Of a stretch of 64,000 nt of DNA, positions 1-10,619 are shown in pieces. Numbering within the stretch: position 1 is the stretch's first letter; each line of letters starts with the position of its first letter. The DNA is from Leptobrachium leishanense (Eukaryota > Chordata > Amphibia > Anura > Megophryidae), in NCBI GenBank assembly GCA_009667805.1, contig CM019075.1, positions 17,414,376 through 17,478,375 on the forward strand, written 5' to 3'. The notes beneath the pieces are model-generated. The model was not told the origin of the DNA, searched no databases, and saw only the letters and a list, made by a program, of their open reading frames with translations. A program made the translations under genes and the position numbers.

Positions 1-2240
1 TGAGCCATGTAGTCCCTGGAAGAGGACCCAGAGGATATGTTGAGTAGTAAGAAACCTGGTGAAATACAGGAGCAGGTTGGTTTCAGAGCAGCAAGGCATA
101 CATCTTCACTCTGCCAGGATTAAAGACCCAATGATTAAACCAGTGGTGCAGTAGGGAGTATCCCTTTTATGGGAGGGAGTGCCTCAGGTGCCAGTGATTA
201 ACCATTTGTGAGCTGGGAGGAACACAATCTAATAAACTGCCAGGTGTTTCAGAGCATGGTGGCAGACATGACACTGTGACTGTAGGCTGGGATATGTGTT
301 ACAGCACTACAAGCTGCCAAAAAGTCAGTTGGAGTCAGCTTTCAACACCCCAAAAAAAAAAAAAATCTAAAGCTGCCACTGATCAATTAAACTGCTACAA
401 CATCAGGCATCACTATCCAAACCATGTCACTAATAAATAACACCTGCATCAAACACATCTGAATCTCCAGGATTGAAAGAGGAGCAAAACATCAACTGCA
501 TTTAATCAAGCCCATCCTAAGAGGAGACTGAGGGAATATAAACAAGATATAGAGCAGCTGCCCCATCACTGTGCAACTCTAAACTGGATCAATGGGCATT
601 TAACCCCTTAAAGGACCAGAGGTCTTTAAAGTGAATGCATTTATGACAAACATTACATACTAGAACTCTCCTGTACATGAAATATTACATCTTTGTCTGA
701 CACCTGCACTGCTATAAATTCCAATGTAATCACAATATAGAGGAGTGACACACACACTGTATCATACAATACAATTCACACACAAATAATCATCTATCTA
801 CCTTCCTGTTGGAATTCCCATGGGATCTGGGTTCTGCTGCCTGTACTGACTGGGTTCTGTGTGATACAAGTGAAGCTGTGGTTTGTTTCTGTATCTGGAA
901 CGCACAGGAAGGTATTTCACTGCTGTCACATCCACGCCAGGAGACTGTCACAACAGATCCACGTGCTTCACTAAGCCACAGCACAGCTTCCATCACTAGT
1001 AACATAGGGCGTTATGTTTATTGGATAATCCTCCTAGAACAGAAGATACATCATGTTCATACAGTGACACTCACAGACCCGGCTTCACTGTATCCACAGG
1101 TTCACACATTTCATCATAATATAGCTGGCCTGGGGGGGGGGAGGGGGGTTATGATTTTCGTTTTGGGAATGTCAAGGCTGTTGATGCTCAGTAATTGTAA
1201 CAGGTATTGTTTTACATTTTAATTAAACGTCTATAGATTAGATTATTATTGTTATTATGAATCATTTAGTCATTTCCGATATTACCTGCATAAAAACAGT
1301 CCATGTTCTGACCTCTCTCTCCCAGCCACATAAAAGTCAGCTTGACCACAATCAACTTGGGTAACCTAAATTCTAGAGATTAGAAGCTTTTCATACCAGA
1401 AAGATTCCTAGAAAGAAAAATGCAAGACATGAATAATCTAAAATGAGCTAATTTACATTAGGTTTAAGAGACACTCAATCGTCACATTGCTGTGAGTTCC
1501 CTCCCTCTCATCTAACAAGAGTCAGAGGGCTGATTCAGCCATCCAGATGCAAAACCCGCTCAGAACCAGAGCACAGGGATCCCTCAACTCTGGTTCCAGC
1601 GCTTGGAGTACTTTACCTACCTGCCCCATCCAATTGTATCAAAGCCTTGCTACAATTGAGAGCCACCGTATTGGCTCCACCCCTCTCAAATCGCCTGTCA
1701 TGCTGAGAAAGAAGCAAGTGATATCCTCCAGCGATCAGAGGGAGAACAGCGCTGCACACACACACACAGCTTTTAAAATAAACTCAAGGCTTTAAACAGC
1801 GGCTTACAGACAGGGTCAAGAGGTAATACCCAACCGAATCCTTTGGATCTCTTAAAATCTATACGCAAATGCTTTTCTCATCCCATATTCAAGTTTTAAC
1901 TACACATCCCATCGCTCAAATAAAGCTCACAATTGCATAATAAATACATTGAGCCTGTGCTTAAAAGTACCAAAAGCACATTTTCAAATGCATTCATTAT
2001 TTGACAGCCAGGTGCCGCCATTTAATGGCTAAATAGCACATCACATCATACAGCTTGGGATCTGTTTTTGCCTTGGAGAGGAAAGTGTGAGATATCCACA
2101 AGGTTTAATCGGATTCGCCACCGTGGATCTCATGGCCGAGCTGCTAAAACATTGCAGGAACATTCTGCAGCCAATCTGCAAATTACTTTTGATATTTAAG
2201 AAACTTTTATTCTATGCATGGCTCCAGTACTGACCCACAT
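1..2240. other. Upstream non-coding sequence, no gene recognised
   Basis: I see no exon-like reading frame with splice sites, no RNA gene and no complete element here. There is an A-run near 350, a G-rich run near 1130 and a short CA tract near 1755. The string beginning ttaaccccttaaaggacc near 600 resembles the ends of TTAA-target transposons common in frogs, but I could not find a partner end. The short open frames in this stretch look like chance. Confidence 0.5.
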
Positions 2241-2249
2241 CCAGGTGCC

Positions 2250-3590
2250 ATGACTATTATTCTTTATTTACATAGCACCAGCATATTCCACAGTGCTGTA
2301 CAATGGCCACAATATACACAGGGTTACAATACATCAAACAACATTCTGACAAACCAGTTCAGGAGGAAACCAGGGTCCTATTCTCATAGGAACTCACAAT
2401 CTAGAAGGGTTGAGGGATGAAAACAGGAGGAGAGGACTGCAAGGTGAGAGCAATGGGCTGCAAGGTGAGAGCGATGGGCTTCAAGGTGACAAGGTGAGAG
2501 CGATGGACTGCAAGGTGAGAGCGATGGGCTGCAAGGTGAGAATGATGGGCTGCAAGGTGAGAAGGATGGGCTGCAAGGTGAGAAGGATGGGCTGCAAGGT
2601 GAGAGCGATAGGCTGCAAGGTGAGAGCAGTGGGCTGCAAGGTAAGAATGATGGACTGCAAAGCGATGGACTGGTTGGAGCAGTGAGGTGCATCAGTGAGT
2701 CGGGTGGTAAGCTTGCCTGAATAGGAATGTCTTAAGGGAGTATTTGAAGGAGAGGAAACCAAGGAAAGACTGACCATACGAGGAAGAGCGTTCCAGAGGA
2801 TGGGGGCTGCGCGGGAGAAATCCTGCAGTCTATCATGGGAAGAGGTGATGCGGGGAGAAGCTAGGTGCAAGTCACTGTTTGATCCTAGGGTGCGGGCTGG
2901 GGTGTATTTGGTGATTAGTGAGGACAGGTAGTGGGGAGCTGAGTTAGTGAGAGCTTTGTAGGTCAGGGTAAGGATTTTGAGTTTAATTCTGCAGTGGATG
3001 GGGAGCCAGTGAAGGGACTCGCAGAGACAGAGCAGCGGGTGAGGTGGATGGCAAGCCAGTCAAGGGACCCACAGAGAGGAGCGGCAGAGACAGCTACGGG
3101 TGACGTGGATGAGATTATTTAGAATGGATTGTAGGGGGGGTGAGCCGGGAGAGAGGGAGGCCAGCTAGAAGATTATTACAATAGTCAACTCGGGAGATTA
3201 CAAGGGCGTGGATGAGTTGCTTTGTGGTGACAGCGGTAAGAAATGGACAAATTCGGGAAATATGTAGTTGGTAGCGGCAGGAGGAGGAAAGAGACTGGAT
3301 TTGGGAATGAAGGAAAGACCAGAGTGAAGTGTAACTCAGAGACAGCAAACCTGGTTTGACGGGGAGATAGTGATACCATCAACCATGATGGAGAAGTCAG
3401 GAGGTGGGGAGGCATTAGAGGGAGGAATTAGTAGGAGCTCAGTCTTGGACGTGTTAATCTTTAGCTGGTGAGAGGCCATCCAGGAGGAGATGCCAGATAA
3501 ACAGTCAGTGATTTTGGAAAGGACAAGAGAGAGATCAGGGGTGGAGAGATAGATCTGAGTGTCATCAGCATAGAGGTGGTAATTGTATAT
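2250..3590 (-). mobile_element. L2-like LINE, 5'-truncated copy
   Basis: Read on the minus strand, this is the 3' part of a non-LTR retrotransposon. Near 3545-3575 it encodes the reverse-transcriptase motif YADDTQI, followed by the thumb and C-terminal region with the strings HALVISRVDYCNNLLAGLP (3185-3245) and, after frameshifts, LWNALPRMV (about 2770-2800). The 3' end near 2250 carries the tail shared with other copies here, ending in a gctatgtaaataaagaataa-like sequence. The frame is broken many times, so it is inactive. The 5' boundary near 3590 falls just upstream of the YADD motif, as expected for truncated reverse transcription. The clade call (L2 rather than another Jockey-group clade) rests on the style of the C-terminal motifs and is an inference. 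Confidence 0.8.
2428..2668. repeat. 21-bp minisatellite inside the L2-like LINE
   Basis: About eleven tandem copies of a 21-bp unit of the type ctgcaaggtgagagcgatgg plus one g, with variants gaatgatgg and gaaggatgg. On the LINE strand the unit reads cagcccatcgctctcacctt. A shorter array of the same unit (cagtccatcactctcaattt) sits at the same place in the LINE copy at 24655-24760, so the tandem block belongs to the LINE 3' end and has expanded separately in each copy. Confidence 0.85.
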
Positions 3591-4697
3591 TCAGTCTTTG
3601 TAGTGAAGGGGTTAAATGTTTACAGATACATACAGGAGCATATTATTCAGTATTTTGGTGCATATGCAGAAACCCATCCGCTAATCCTGTGTGGGAAATA
3701 AAGCATGAATGTTCATGGCCGCCCATTTTCCTGTATAACCAGGATATTGCAGAAAGAGTAAGATTCTGCACTGTATCACAACCATCCCCGCACACAAAGC
3801 TTGAAGGTTTGGGGTTCGGCTCAGATCCTCCCCCTGGGTAACAGTTGGTCCAAACTTGTTTTTTCTGCACAGGACAGATAAATAAAACACTACACAATGT
3901 TGCACAGATGCGCAAGCCTCCAAGGAATCCTATGGACTCCGGGAGCTCATACTCGCAGCGGCACATAAGCGCTACTGCAGGTTTCAGGGAGGTTAGCTCT
4001 GCTTTCTGGGGTGAGGTACGGAGATAACACCTTCCCCAAAATACAACGTTAACATGGAGACGGTAAGGGGAAATCTGCAGGCGCACATTATCCCGCTTAG
4101 CATCTCTATACTAGCTTCAACTTCAAGTACGGCTTGGCTGTGAATCCTTTCTGCGTTGCCAAATGGCCTATACTTCTCGAGAGGCGGCACGTGCACATTT
4201 ATCAGGAGCAGGAAGTGAGGAGGTTGCGCTTCCTCTCTATCACTTCCTGTACCGCGAGACTGGCTGCCGCTTGCAGAGACGCCTCTGGTCACTGAGCACG
4301 GTTTGAGCTAGATCAGAGGGGTTACACTGACAGACAGAGCACCACAACCACTTCCTAGCTGTGCTTGTTCCATAGCTACGAGGGCCAAGTCACTAAAACG
4401 GACAAGTCCCTGAGGACCTGTTTGTTAACAAGAATGTGCAATGTCCTCTCACTCATACCCCACCACAAGCTGCAAATTTATATACATGTTTCGATTATAT
4501 CTGGCCGGGGTTTTGGGGGGAAATCTATATTTATTGTGACTTAACATGGAAACGTGTGTCTGACCACTGGAATAAAAGCTTCAGAGTACGTGGGGCCAAT
4601 GGGAACACAGTATCTCCTGCACATATGGTGGAGGCTCTGCATTCCCACGTGTTACTACAGGTTTATCTTGCAAAATGGAATCTATAATGTGCTTAGA
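3591..4697. other. Non-coding, partly GC-rich upstream sequence
   Basis: No gene is recognised. The part from 4000 to 4320 is relatively rich in CpG and contains repeated cacttcctg-type words, so it could be a decayed promoter or another repeat, but there is no exon to support that. A stretch at 4560-4660 (around gggccaatgggaacacagta) is similar to 51950-52035, so it is part of a dispersed repeat. Confidence 0.4.
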
Positions 4698-4698
4698 T

Positions 4699-5316
4699 TT
4701 AAAGGGATACTCTAGGCAACATGACCACCTAAGCTTTTTTAGGTGGTCATGATGCTCTGAGTATGCCCTTGTCTTCCCCCCCCTCCCTCCGCTCAGCCGA
4801 TCGGCTAAAACAGCTGAGAGACGCGGAGGACTTTACTCCGCCTTCCCAGCTGTCAATCAGCAGAGCGGGATTCATATTTCCCGCTTCTGCCGACTATTGC
4901 CGAGTAGGAGACGTCATCGCGCTTTCAGCGCGATGACGTCTCCTACTCGCCGCAGTAGCTGGCGGCAGCAAGCCACCAGCATAGTCTGCGGCTGGGATTA
5001 GTGTTGCGCGCATCCTCTGCGTGTAACACTAATCCAATTAGAAGAGGAAGCCTGCTGATTGGCTGTCTTACGTGAGAGGCGCGCATGCGCGCTTCTCACG
5101 TAAACCATTAGCCAAGTTACAGAGTAGAAGGACAGGAGCGGAAGAGGAGGGAGGTGAGTATAAAACAAAAAAAACACCCTGTTGGAAATAAGTGGTTTTT
5201 AGGGTAGGTATTACATTTAAATAAAATATATATATATACACAATAACTAGGTAGGGAATAGGTATATTTTAATGTAAGAAAAAAGGGGGGGATTTTTAGC
5301 CTAGAGCGTTCCTTTT
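4699..5316. mobile_element. Kolobok/T2-like MITE with internal hairpins
   Basis: The left end is TTAA followed by agggatactctaggc. The right end, read on the other strand, is aaaaggaacgctctaggc, so the terminal repeats match imperfectly, and the right TTAA target has decayed. Kolobok/T2 elements of frogs insert at TTAA and begin in this style, which is the basis for the family call. There is no transposase. The interior holds several hairpins; the longest has perfect arms gagtaggagacgtcatcgcg plus ct (4902-4923) and the complement (4927-4948). Others are ggattagtgtt/aacactaatcc (4996-5035) and a cttacgtgaga.../...tctcacgtaa stem (5066-5104). Confidence 0.65.
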
Positions 5317-6053
5317 ATGTCACCGATTCCTGGAATGTCCATTCGAGTTACAGGAACTTACTGAACACGGTGAGGTGATACAGCTGGACACACGTCGTTT
5401 TTCCCCGGTTCCTGAACACACTGGCTCTGTATTCTCCTTGTCTGCTCCTGGTCCTGTCTGCTTAGTTTAGTCATGTTTTAAGACCCGTCAGCCAGTCCAT
5501 ACAGTCCACCTTCATACCGGGTATCTCAGATATGGAAAAATCCGCCTGGTCCTGCTGTAGAAAAATGATAAGGACCATTAAGAATCCCTCAAAAGACACC
5601 TTCAATTCCCATCTGATGTACGGATAGAAAGACATCTCCTCCCTCAGCGACAGACATTAACTGTCTGTTTATCCCCACAGAACACCTGACACAGAATACC
5701 TAATGAACAAATATAAACAGGGGTTAATAATGCATTCACTAAAGATGGAAAAGCCCCCCCATTTACCACAGATTGCTTTTGAAGAGAAAATGTGGCAGAG
5801 TTGGCGCTTCAGATACTCTGGTTGTGATCTATTTGTAGGATCTGTGCTTGCTTTTGGGGTCCTCTGTAGACCCCAAAAGCAGAAATCATATATGGCGTAG
5901 CACTGTTTAAAATTAAAGTGCAATATACCATAATTTATGCTACTCATGTTTACTGGTGTCTCAGAGTTCAGACGACAGCCAGTGATATTATGTAGGTGCA
6001 CCAAATCACCTATCAGCCTCAGCCACCTCGTTGGTAGATGGGTGGAATTGCAC
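5317..6053. other. Non-coding; one short perfect hairpin
   Basis: No gene is recognised. A perfect hairpin with arms gcttttggggtc (5850-5861) and gaccccaaaagc (5869-5880) is the only clear structure. A TATA-rich tract lies just before, near 5225. Confidence 0.45.
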
Positions 6054-6245
6054 CAGCTGGATGGAGTAGAGGTTAACATCACTGCTCTATAACCGTGGAC
6101 ACACAGGTTCGATCCCAGCAAGAGCACCTCTCCAGTAAGTGTCCTTGGCCAGACACCTAACTGTACATACTCGCCACCCACGATGTACTTGAAAACAAGA
6201 GAAATCTCAATGTATCCTTCCTGGTAAAATAAAATAAAATACATA
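6054..6245 (+). mobile_element. tRNA-derived SINE, copy 1
   Basis: The head resembles a tRNA gene with an A-box-like tggagtagagg and a B box ggttcgatccc (6107-6117), the internal RNA polymerase III promoter layout. The body (cagcaagagcacctctccag, then gtgtccttggccagacacc) and the tail with tcctggtaaaataaaataaa are shared with a copy on the minus strand at 34462-34672, which shows a dispersed family rather than a tRNA gene. The A box is imperfect and the cloverleaf is not intact. Confidence 0.75.
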
Positions 6246-6328
6246 AATCAGCCAGGACCCAAATAAGATAATTACATGATGGGTTTATTAAAGATAATCG
6301 TAAAAAGTATAAAATCTAAATTACCAGT
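6246..6328. other. Short non-coding stretch next to ribozyme-like motif
   Basis: AT-rich sequence with nothing recognised. It may belong to the element that carries the hammerhead-like motif immediately to the right. Confidence 0.3.
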
Positions 6329-6376
6329 ACACCAATACGCGTTTCACCTTTAACTGGCGGCTTCATCAGTTGATGT
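6329..6376 (-). ncRNA. Hammerhead ribozyme-like motif, type I
   Basis: On the minus strand the order of the type I hammerhead is present: helix I strand ACAUCAA, core CUGAUGA, a 17-nt helix II segment, core GAAA, helix III segment, cleavage-site UA and helix I return strand UUGGUGU. The two helix I strands pair over seven base pairs, including one G-U. Helix III is the self-complementary ACGCGU, which suits a very short or dimeric helix III as described for hammerheads of Penelope-like and retrozyme-type elements. Helix II is weak (A-U, C-G, C-G with a bulged G), so this copy has probably decayed. That the strands pair is seen directly; activity is inference. Confidence 0.6.
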
Positions 6377-6929
6377 GTCTTGCTTTTCATTTCTGCAGAT
6401 TATTCCAACTAAATATCAAAACAAATATGTAAATAAACTGCATCCAATCACAGTATGTGCGTCCCCAGCAACATGCGCGGCAAACGCTATCATATCAAAG
6501 GTTCGCTCATATTCTTATATAAACAAAGAAAAAAAAACACACAGAGGGCAGAAACAACAACATTACGTCAATAGAGAAACATCGATAAAGTCCGAAATCT
6601 GCCCTCACTTATCCCCGCCAGAGATTGCCCTCAGATTCCTCATCAGGCTTCTTTTTTTCTGGCGTCCCATGGTCGCATCACATTATTCACACGTCTTTCA
6701 CTTTCGGACATGTTTTGGGGGTCACTTCGCACTTTCCAGCTTCTCCATGTCCTGATCCAAACCTAGCCGGTCAGGGTTGGTGTCTGTAGGATTTACGTCA
6801 AGAGCTGCGTGATGTATCTGAGTAAAGGGATAATGGCTTCTACGGCCGTTATGTATCTCCTCTCATGCTACGACTCGGCACAGCAGGAGTTGGGGCGTAG
6901 GAATGAGCGACCCCAATATAACACGTTTA
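6377..6929. other. Non-coding; no feature recognised
   Basis: No gene, RNA or complete element is recognised in this stretch. It may contain the body of the repeat that carries the ribozyme-like motif at 6329-6376. Confidence 0.35.
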
Positions 6930-7033
6930 GGGCCCTATTCCAAAGTTGTTGTAAACTTAACAACTCCATATATTGGCTCTGGGACGTTTACAACAGCTCT
7001 GGTTAAGTCAGCACCAACCTTGGAATAGAGCCC
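6930..7033. mobile_element. Small TA-target MITE
   Basis: Short element with terminal inverted repeats gggccctattccaaagttg and, on the other strand, gggctctattccaaggttgg, flanked on both sides by TA. TA duplication and length suggest a non-autonomous Tc1/mariner-type element. Nothing is encoded. Confidence 0.6.
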
Positions 7034-7420
7034 TATATTTTCCAACAGGGTCTGAACCTGGCTCTTCCTAACTCCCATATAGAAGACGACTCATACTATG
7101 GTGGAATATAGCAAGACATAAAACAATCATCACTGGAGGCTGACCTAATACATGGGAAATAGATAAATAATAATGAGCGGAACGTGCCGTGTATTAATAA
7201 AATACTGGGTATAAATTCTATTCCGACACAACGTATAAAACTGGCTTTTGCCAAGAAATTTTAATCAAAGATTGGGTTGTGTCAGTGTGACTCTATGTGT
7301 AACGTCTGTGTGTATTATGCATGGTATATGTATATATCCACAGCAGAGTATTAACCCCTTTATGGCTAGGTGGTTTTGCTCCGGTGTTGAATTCTTATCA
7401 GGAAACAAAGTAATAAAACA

Positions 7421-8032
7421 AGAGGACACAGTGTTATATTAGAGGACACAGTGTTAGATTAGAGGCCACAGTGTTATATTAGAGGGCACAGTGTTAGATT
7501 AGAGGACACAGTGTTAGATTAGAGGACACAGTGTTAGATTAGAGGACACAGTGTTAGATTAGAGGACACGGTGTTAGATTAGAGGACTCAGTGTTATATT
7601 AGAGGACACGGTGTTAGATTTTTCAGACACGGTGTTAGATTAGAGGACTCGGTGTTATATTAGCGGACACAGTGTTATATTAGAGGACACAGTGTTAGAT
7701 TAGAGGACACGGTGTTAGATTAGAGGACACGGTGTTAGATTAGAGGACATGGTGTTAGATTAGAGGACTCAGTGTTATATTAGAGGACTCGGTGTTATAT
7801 TAGAGGACACGGTGTTAGATTTTTCAGACACGGTGTTAGATTTTTCAGACACGGTGTTAGATTAGAGGACACGGTGTTAGATTAGAGGACACGGTGTTAG
7901 ATTAGAGGACTCAGTGTTATATTAGAGGACACAGTGTTAGATTAGAGGACACAGCGTTAGATTAGAGTACACATTGTTCTTTTAGAGGACACAGTGTTCT
8001 TTTAGAGGACACAGTGTTAGATTAGAGGACAC
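7421..8032. repeat. 20-bp satellite array, left part
   Basis: About thirty tandem copies of agaggacacagtgttagatt with point variants (acggtgtta, actcagtg) and a variant tttttcagacacggtgtta that itself recurs, showing multi-unit duplication. The same array continues at 10275-10434; an LTR unit with a 5-bp target duplication (GACAC) separates the two parts. Confidence 0.93.
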
Positions 8033-8436
8033 TGTCACGTAAAGAAAAGACCTAGCTAAACTAGTTAACTACCTACCTTGCCGTGACGCGCGGAAGGGGA
8101 GCGTACAAGTGGATTACAGCTCCAAGCCTCTGGATTTATTAACTCTACCCGCTCAAGGGCGCCAAGTTATGCCAACCTAACACCCTTACACTGTACCCAC
8201 CCTTCCGAATGTATACACTACCACCACGAAAGTAATAGGGCACTCTTGAAACCCCACTAGCTGTATACCACCCCAATCCAGGAGCCCAACCATATACAGC
8301 CAGGGCCGGTGCTAGACTATTTTGCGCCCTAGGCAAGACCAGCTACTTGCACCCCCCCCCCCAAAAAAAATAAAGCTCACATGGGTATATTTTGCCCCAG
8401 CTCTCACATGGGTATATTTGCCTCCAGCTCACACAT

Positions 8437-8938
8437 GGAGATATTGCCCCAGCTAACACATGGCACGGAGATATTGCCCCAGCTAACACATGGCATAGAG
8501 ATATTTCCCCAGCTAACACATGGCATGGAGATATTGCCCCAGCTAACACATGGCATAGAGATATTTCCCCAGCTAACACATGGCATGGAGATATTTTCCC
8601 AGCTAACACATGTCATGGAGATATTGCCCCAGCTAACGCATGGCATGGAGATATTGCCCCAGCTAACGCATGGCATGGAGATATTGCCCCAGCTAACACA
8701 TGGCACGGAGATATTGCCCCAGCTAACACATGGCATAGAGATATTTCCCCAGCTAACACATGGCATGGAGATATTTTCCCAGCTAACACATGGCATGGAG
8801 ATATTGCCCCAGCTAACGCATGGCATGGAGATATTGCCCCAGCTAACGCATGGCATGGAGATATTGCCCCAGCTAACGCATGGCATGGAGATATTGCCCC
8901 AGCTAACGCATGGCATGGAGATATTGCCCCAGCTAACA
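8437..8938. repeat. 30-bp minisatellite inside hAT MITE
   Basis: About seventeen copies of a 30-bp unit containing atattgccccagctaac and acatggcatggag. Because 30 is a multiple of 3, three frames on each strand stay open through the array; this gives long repetitive reading frames that are not genes. Confidence 0.95.
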
Positions 8939-9418
8939 CATGGATACTTGCCCCCAGGCTCACACATGGATACTTGCCCCCAAGCTCACACATGGATACT
9001 TGCCCCCAGGCTCACACATGGATACTTGCCCCCAGGCTCACACATGGATACTTGCCCACAAGCTCACACATGGATACTTGCCCCCAGGCTCACACATGGA
9101 TACTTGCCCCCAGGCTCACACATGGATACTTGCCCCCAGGCTCACACATGGATACTTGCCCCCAGGCTCACACATGGATACTTGCCCCCAGGCTCACACA
9201 TGGATACTTGCCCCCAGGCTCACTCATGGATACTTGCCCCCAGGCTCACTCATGAATACTTGCCCCCAGGCTTACACATGGATACTTGCCCCCAGGCTCA
9301 CTCATGAATACTTGCCCCCAGGCTCACACATGGATACTTGCCCCCAGTCTCACACATGGATACTTGCCCCCAGGTTCACACATGGATACTTGCCCCCAGT
9401 CTCACACATGGATACTTG
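8939..9418. repeat. 26-bp minisatellite inside hAT MITE
   Basis: About eighteen copies of a 26-bp unit containing acatggatacttgcccccag and gctcac. It is clearly related to the 30-bp unit on its left, so both derive from one ancestral element segment, of which a few copies remain in the hAT MITE at 38619-39271. Confidence 0.95.
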
Positions 9419-9448
9419 TCTCCAGCGCTGTCTCCGTCTTCCTCGTAG

Positions 9449-9586
9449 CCAGTCCCAATGCGTGCTGGCATCGCCGCTGGCGTCAAGGAGATGGAGGCGT
9501 GGACTTGGTCCAGGAAGCTGGAAGCACCAAGTCCACGCCTCCATCTCCTTGACGCCGACGCCGGCACGTATTGGGGCTGGCTGCAG
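9449..9586. repeat. Long hairpin in hAT MITE core
   Basis: The perfect inner arms are cgtcaaggagatggaggcgt plus ggacttggt at 9481-9509 and their complement at 9526-9554 (29 bp, 16-nt loop). Imperfect pairing continues outward to about 9449 and 9586. The same hairpin, with longer arms, is in the second copy of the element near 38970-39125. Confidence 0.9.
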
Positions 9587-10274
9587 CACGTGGCCGTCCC
9601 AGGATGCCCCGCGGGCTATTTTTTTTTAAAAAAAATAATTGGTCGGGCCAGCTGGGCCCTAGGCGGGCACTGCGCTCTAGGCGCCCACCTAGCTGGCCTA
9701 GCGGCAGCACCGGCCCTGTATACAGCTAATATATATATACACACACCAAATGCTAAATATTACAGTAGTGATACCTAAGCGATTGCGTTCGCCAAGCATG
9801 AATTAATATCTAGAGCAAACAGTACTGGGTTTTAAGTTTTAATGGAAAGAATACAATCTTTATACAGTGCCAATATCACATTAAAAACAAGACATACAAA
9901 TGTGCAAATACAGCTCTTGAAATAAAATGGGATTTACATAGAAACTGTAATTTGAGTAGATACTTCTATGGATATTTCTTTGATTTCAAATGTCCCAGAG
10001 GGTTCTTAGATGTTCACTCAACCCAGCGTTGTAGAGAAATACCACTTGTACAGGGAGGGCTGATTCCTTGTGTAACATCCCCAACCAACCTCCAACCTCC
10101 AACCATTTGCTTCCCAGATCAAATTACCATTCAGCTCCAGTTGATCAGATAAGAGGTTTGTAAATACCGTGGCTGGCTTCACAAACTCCATTGCAAACAC
10201 AAGAGAACAAAACAGCAACTCTGCATTTAAAATCTTACACACTGCTTTCAGAAAAATGATGCCCGTTTGTGACA

Positions 10275-10434
10275 GACACCGTGTTAGATTAGAGGACACA
10301 GTGTCAGACTAAAGGACACAGTGTCAGATTAGAGGACACAGTATCAGATTAGAGGACACAATGTCAGATTAGAGGACACAGTATCAGATTAGAGGACACA
10401 ATGTCAGATTAGAGGACATAGTGTTAGATTAGAG
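10275..10434. repeat. 20-bp satellite array, right part
   Basis: Eight copies of the unit seen at 7421-8032, here mostly with gtgtcagatt instead of gtgttagatt. This is the right flank of the original array after the LTR insertion. Confidence 0.9.
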
Positions 10435-10615
10435 CAGTGTTTCCCAAACCTGTCCTCGGGACCCTCAACTGGCCAGATTTTGCAGATGACCTTGGGGAAA
10501 TACTGACTGAATCCGCTAATCACTGAGCAGCAAATCATATCACCTGTGCTGTGCTTCACATATCCTGCAAACCTGGCGAGGTGGAGGATCCCGAGGACAG
10601 GATTGAGAAACACTG
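10435..10615. mobile_element. hAT MITE (CAGTGTTTCCC family)
   Basis: The ends are cagtgtttcccaaacctgtcc and the inverted counterpart ggacaggattgagaaacactg. The 8-bp flanks gattagag (10427-10434) and ggttagag (10616-10623) differ by one base and are taken as the target duplication. A related element in the opposite orientation is at 56093-56276; they share the internal word tgagcagcaaatcatatcac. Confidence 0.85.
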
Positions 10616-10619
10616 GGTT

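Larger units (their letters stand above)
8301..9718. mobile_element. hAT MITE carrying two minisatellites (copy 1)
   Basis: The terminal inverted repeats are CAGGGCCGGTGCT at both ends, and the element is flanked by a perfect 8-bp duplication TATACAGC (8293-8300 and 9719-9726), the hallmark of hAT transposition. No transposase is encoded. The order inside is: left end with gcgccctaggcaagacc, tandem blocks at 8437-9418, a long hairpin at 9481-9554, and the right end with ccctaggcgggcactgcgct. A second copy with the same order lies at 38619-39271 but has only a handful of the internal repeat units. Confidence 0.92.
8033..10274. mobile_element. Solo LTR split by a hAT element
   Basis: The unit starts TGTCACGTAAAG and ends CGTTTGTGACA, so it has the TG...CA ends and 6-bp terminal inverted repeat (TGTCAC) of an LTR. 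It is bounded by GACAC at 8028-8032 and again at 10275-10279, a 5-bp target duplication. Without the hAT insertion (8301-9718 and its 8-bp duplication) it is about 816 bp, a normal LTR length. No retroviral or retrotransposon reading frames are present, so it is a solo LTR left by recombination between two LTRs. It landed inside the 20-bp satellite array. Its orientation is not clear. Confidence 0.75.

Noticed and set aside
4000..4320. CpG-containing promoter of another gene
   Set aside because: Composition is suggestive, but no exon, splice donor or known first-exon sequence could be found.
6054..6130. tRNA gene
   Set aside because: A-box and B-box-like words are present but the cloverleaf is not intact and the sequence continues into a SINE body shared with 34462-34672.
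8381..9307. Long open frames of about 190 to 310 codons on both strands
   Set aside because: They are created by the 30-bp and 26-bp tandem repeats, exist in several frames at once, and have no start or splice context; not genes.
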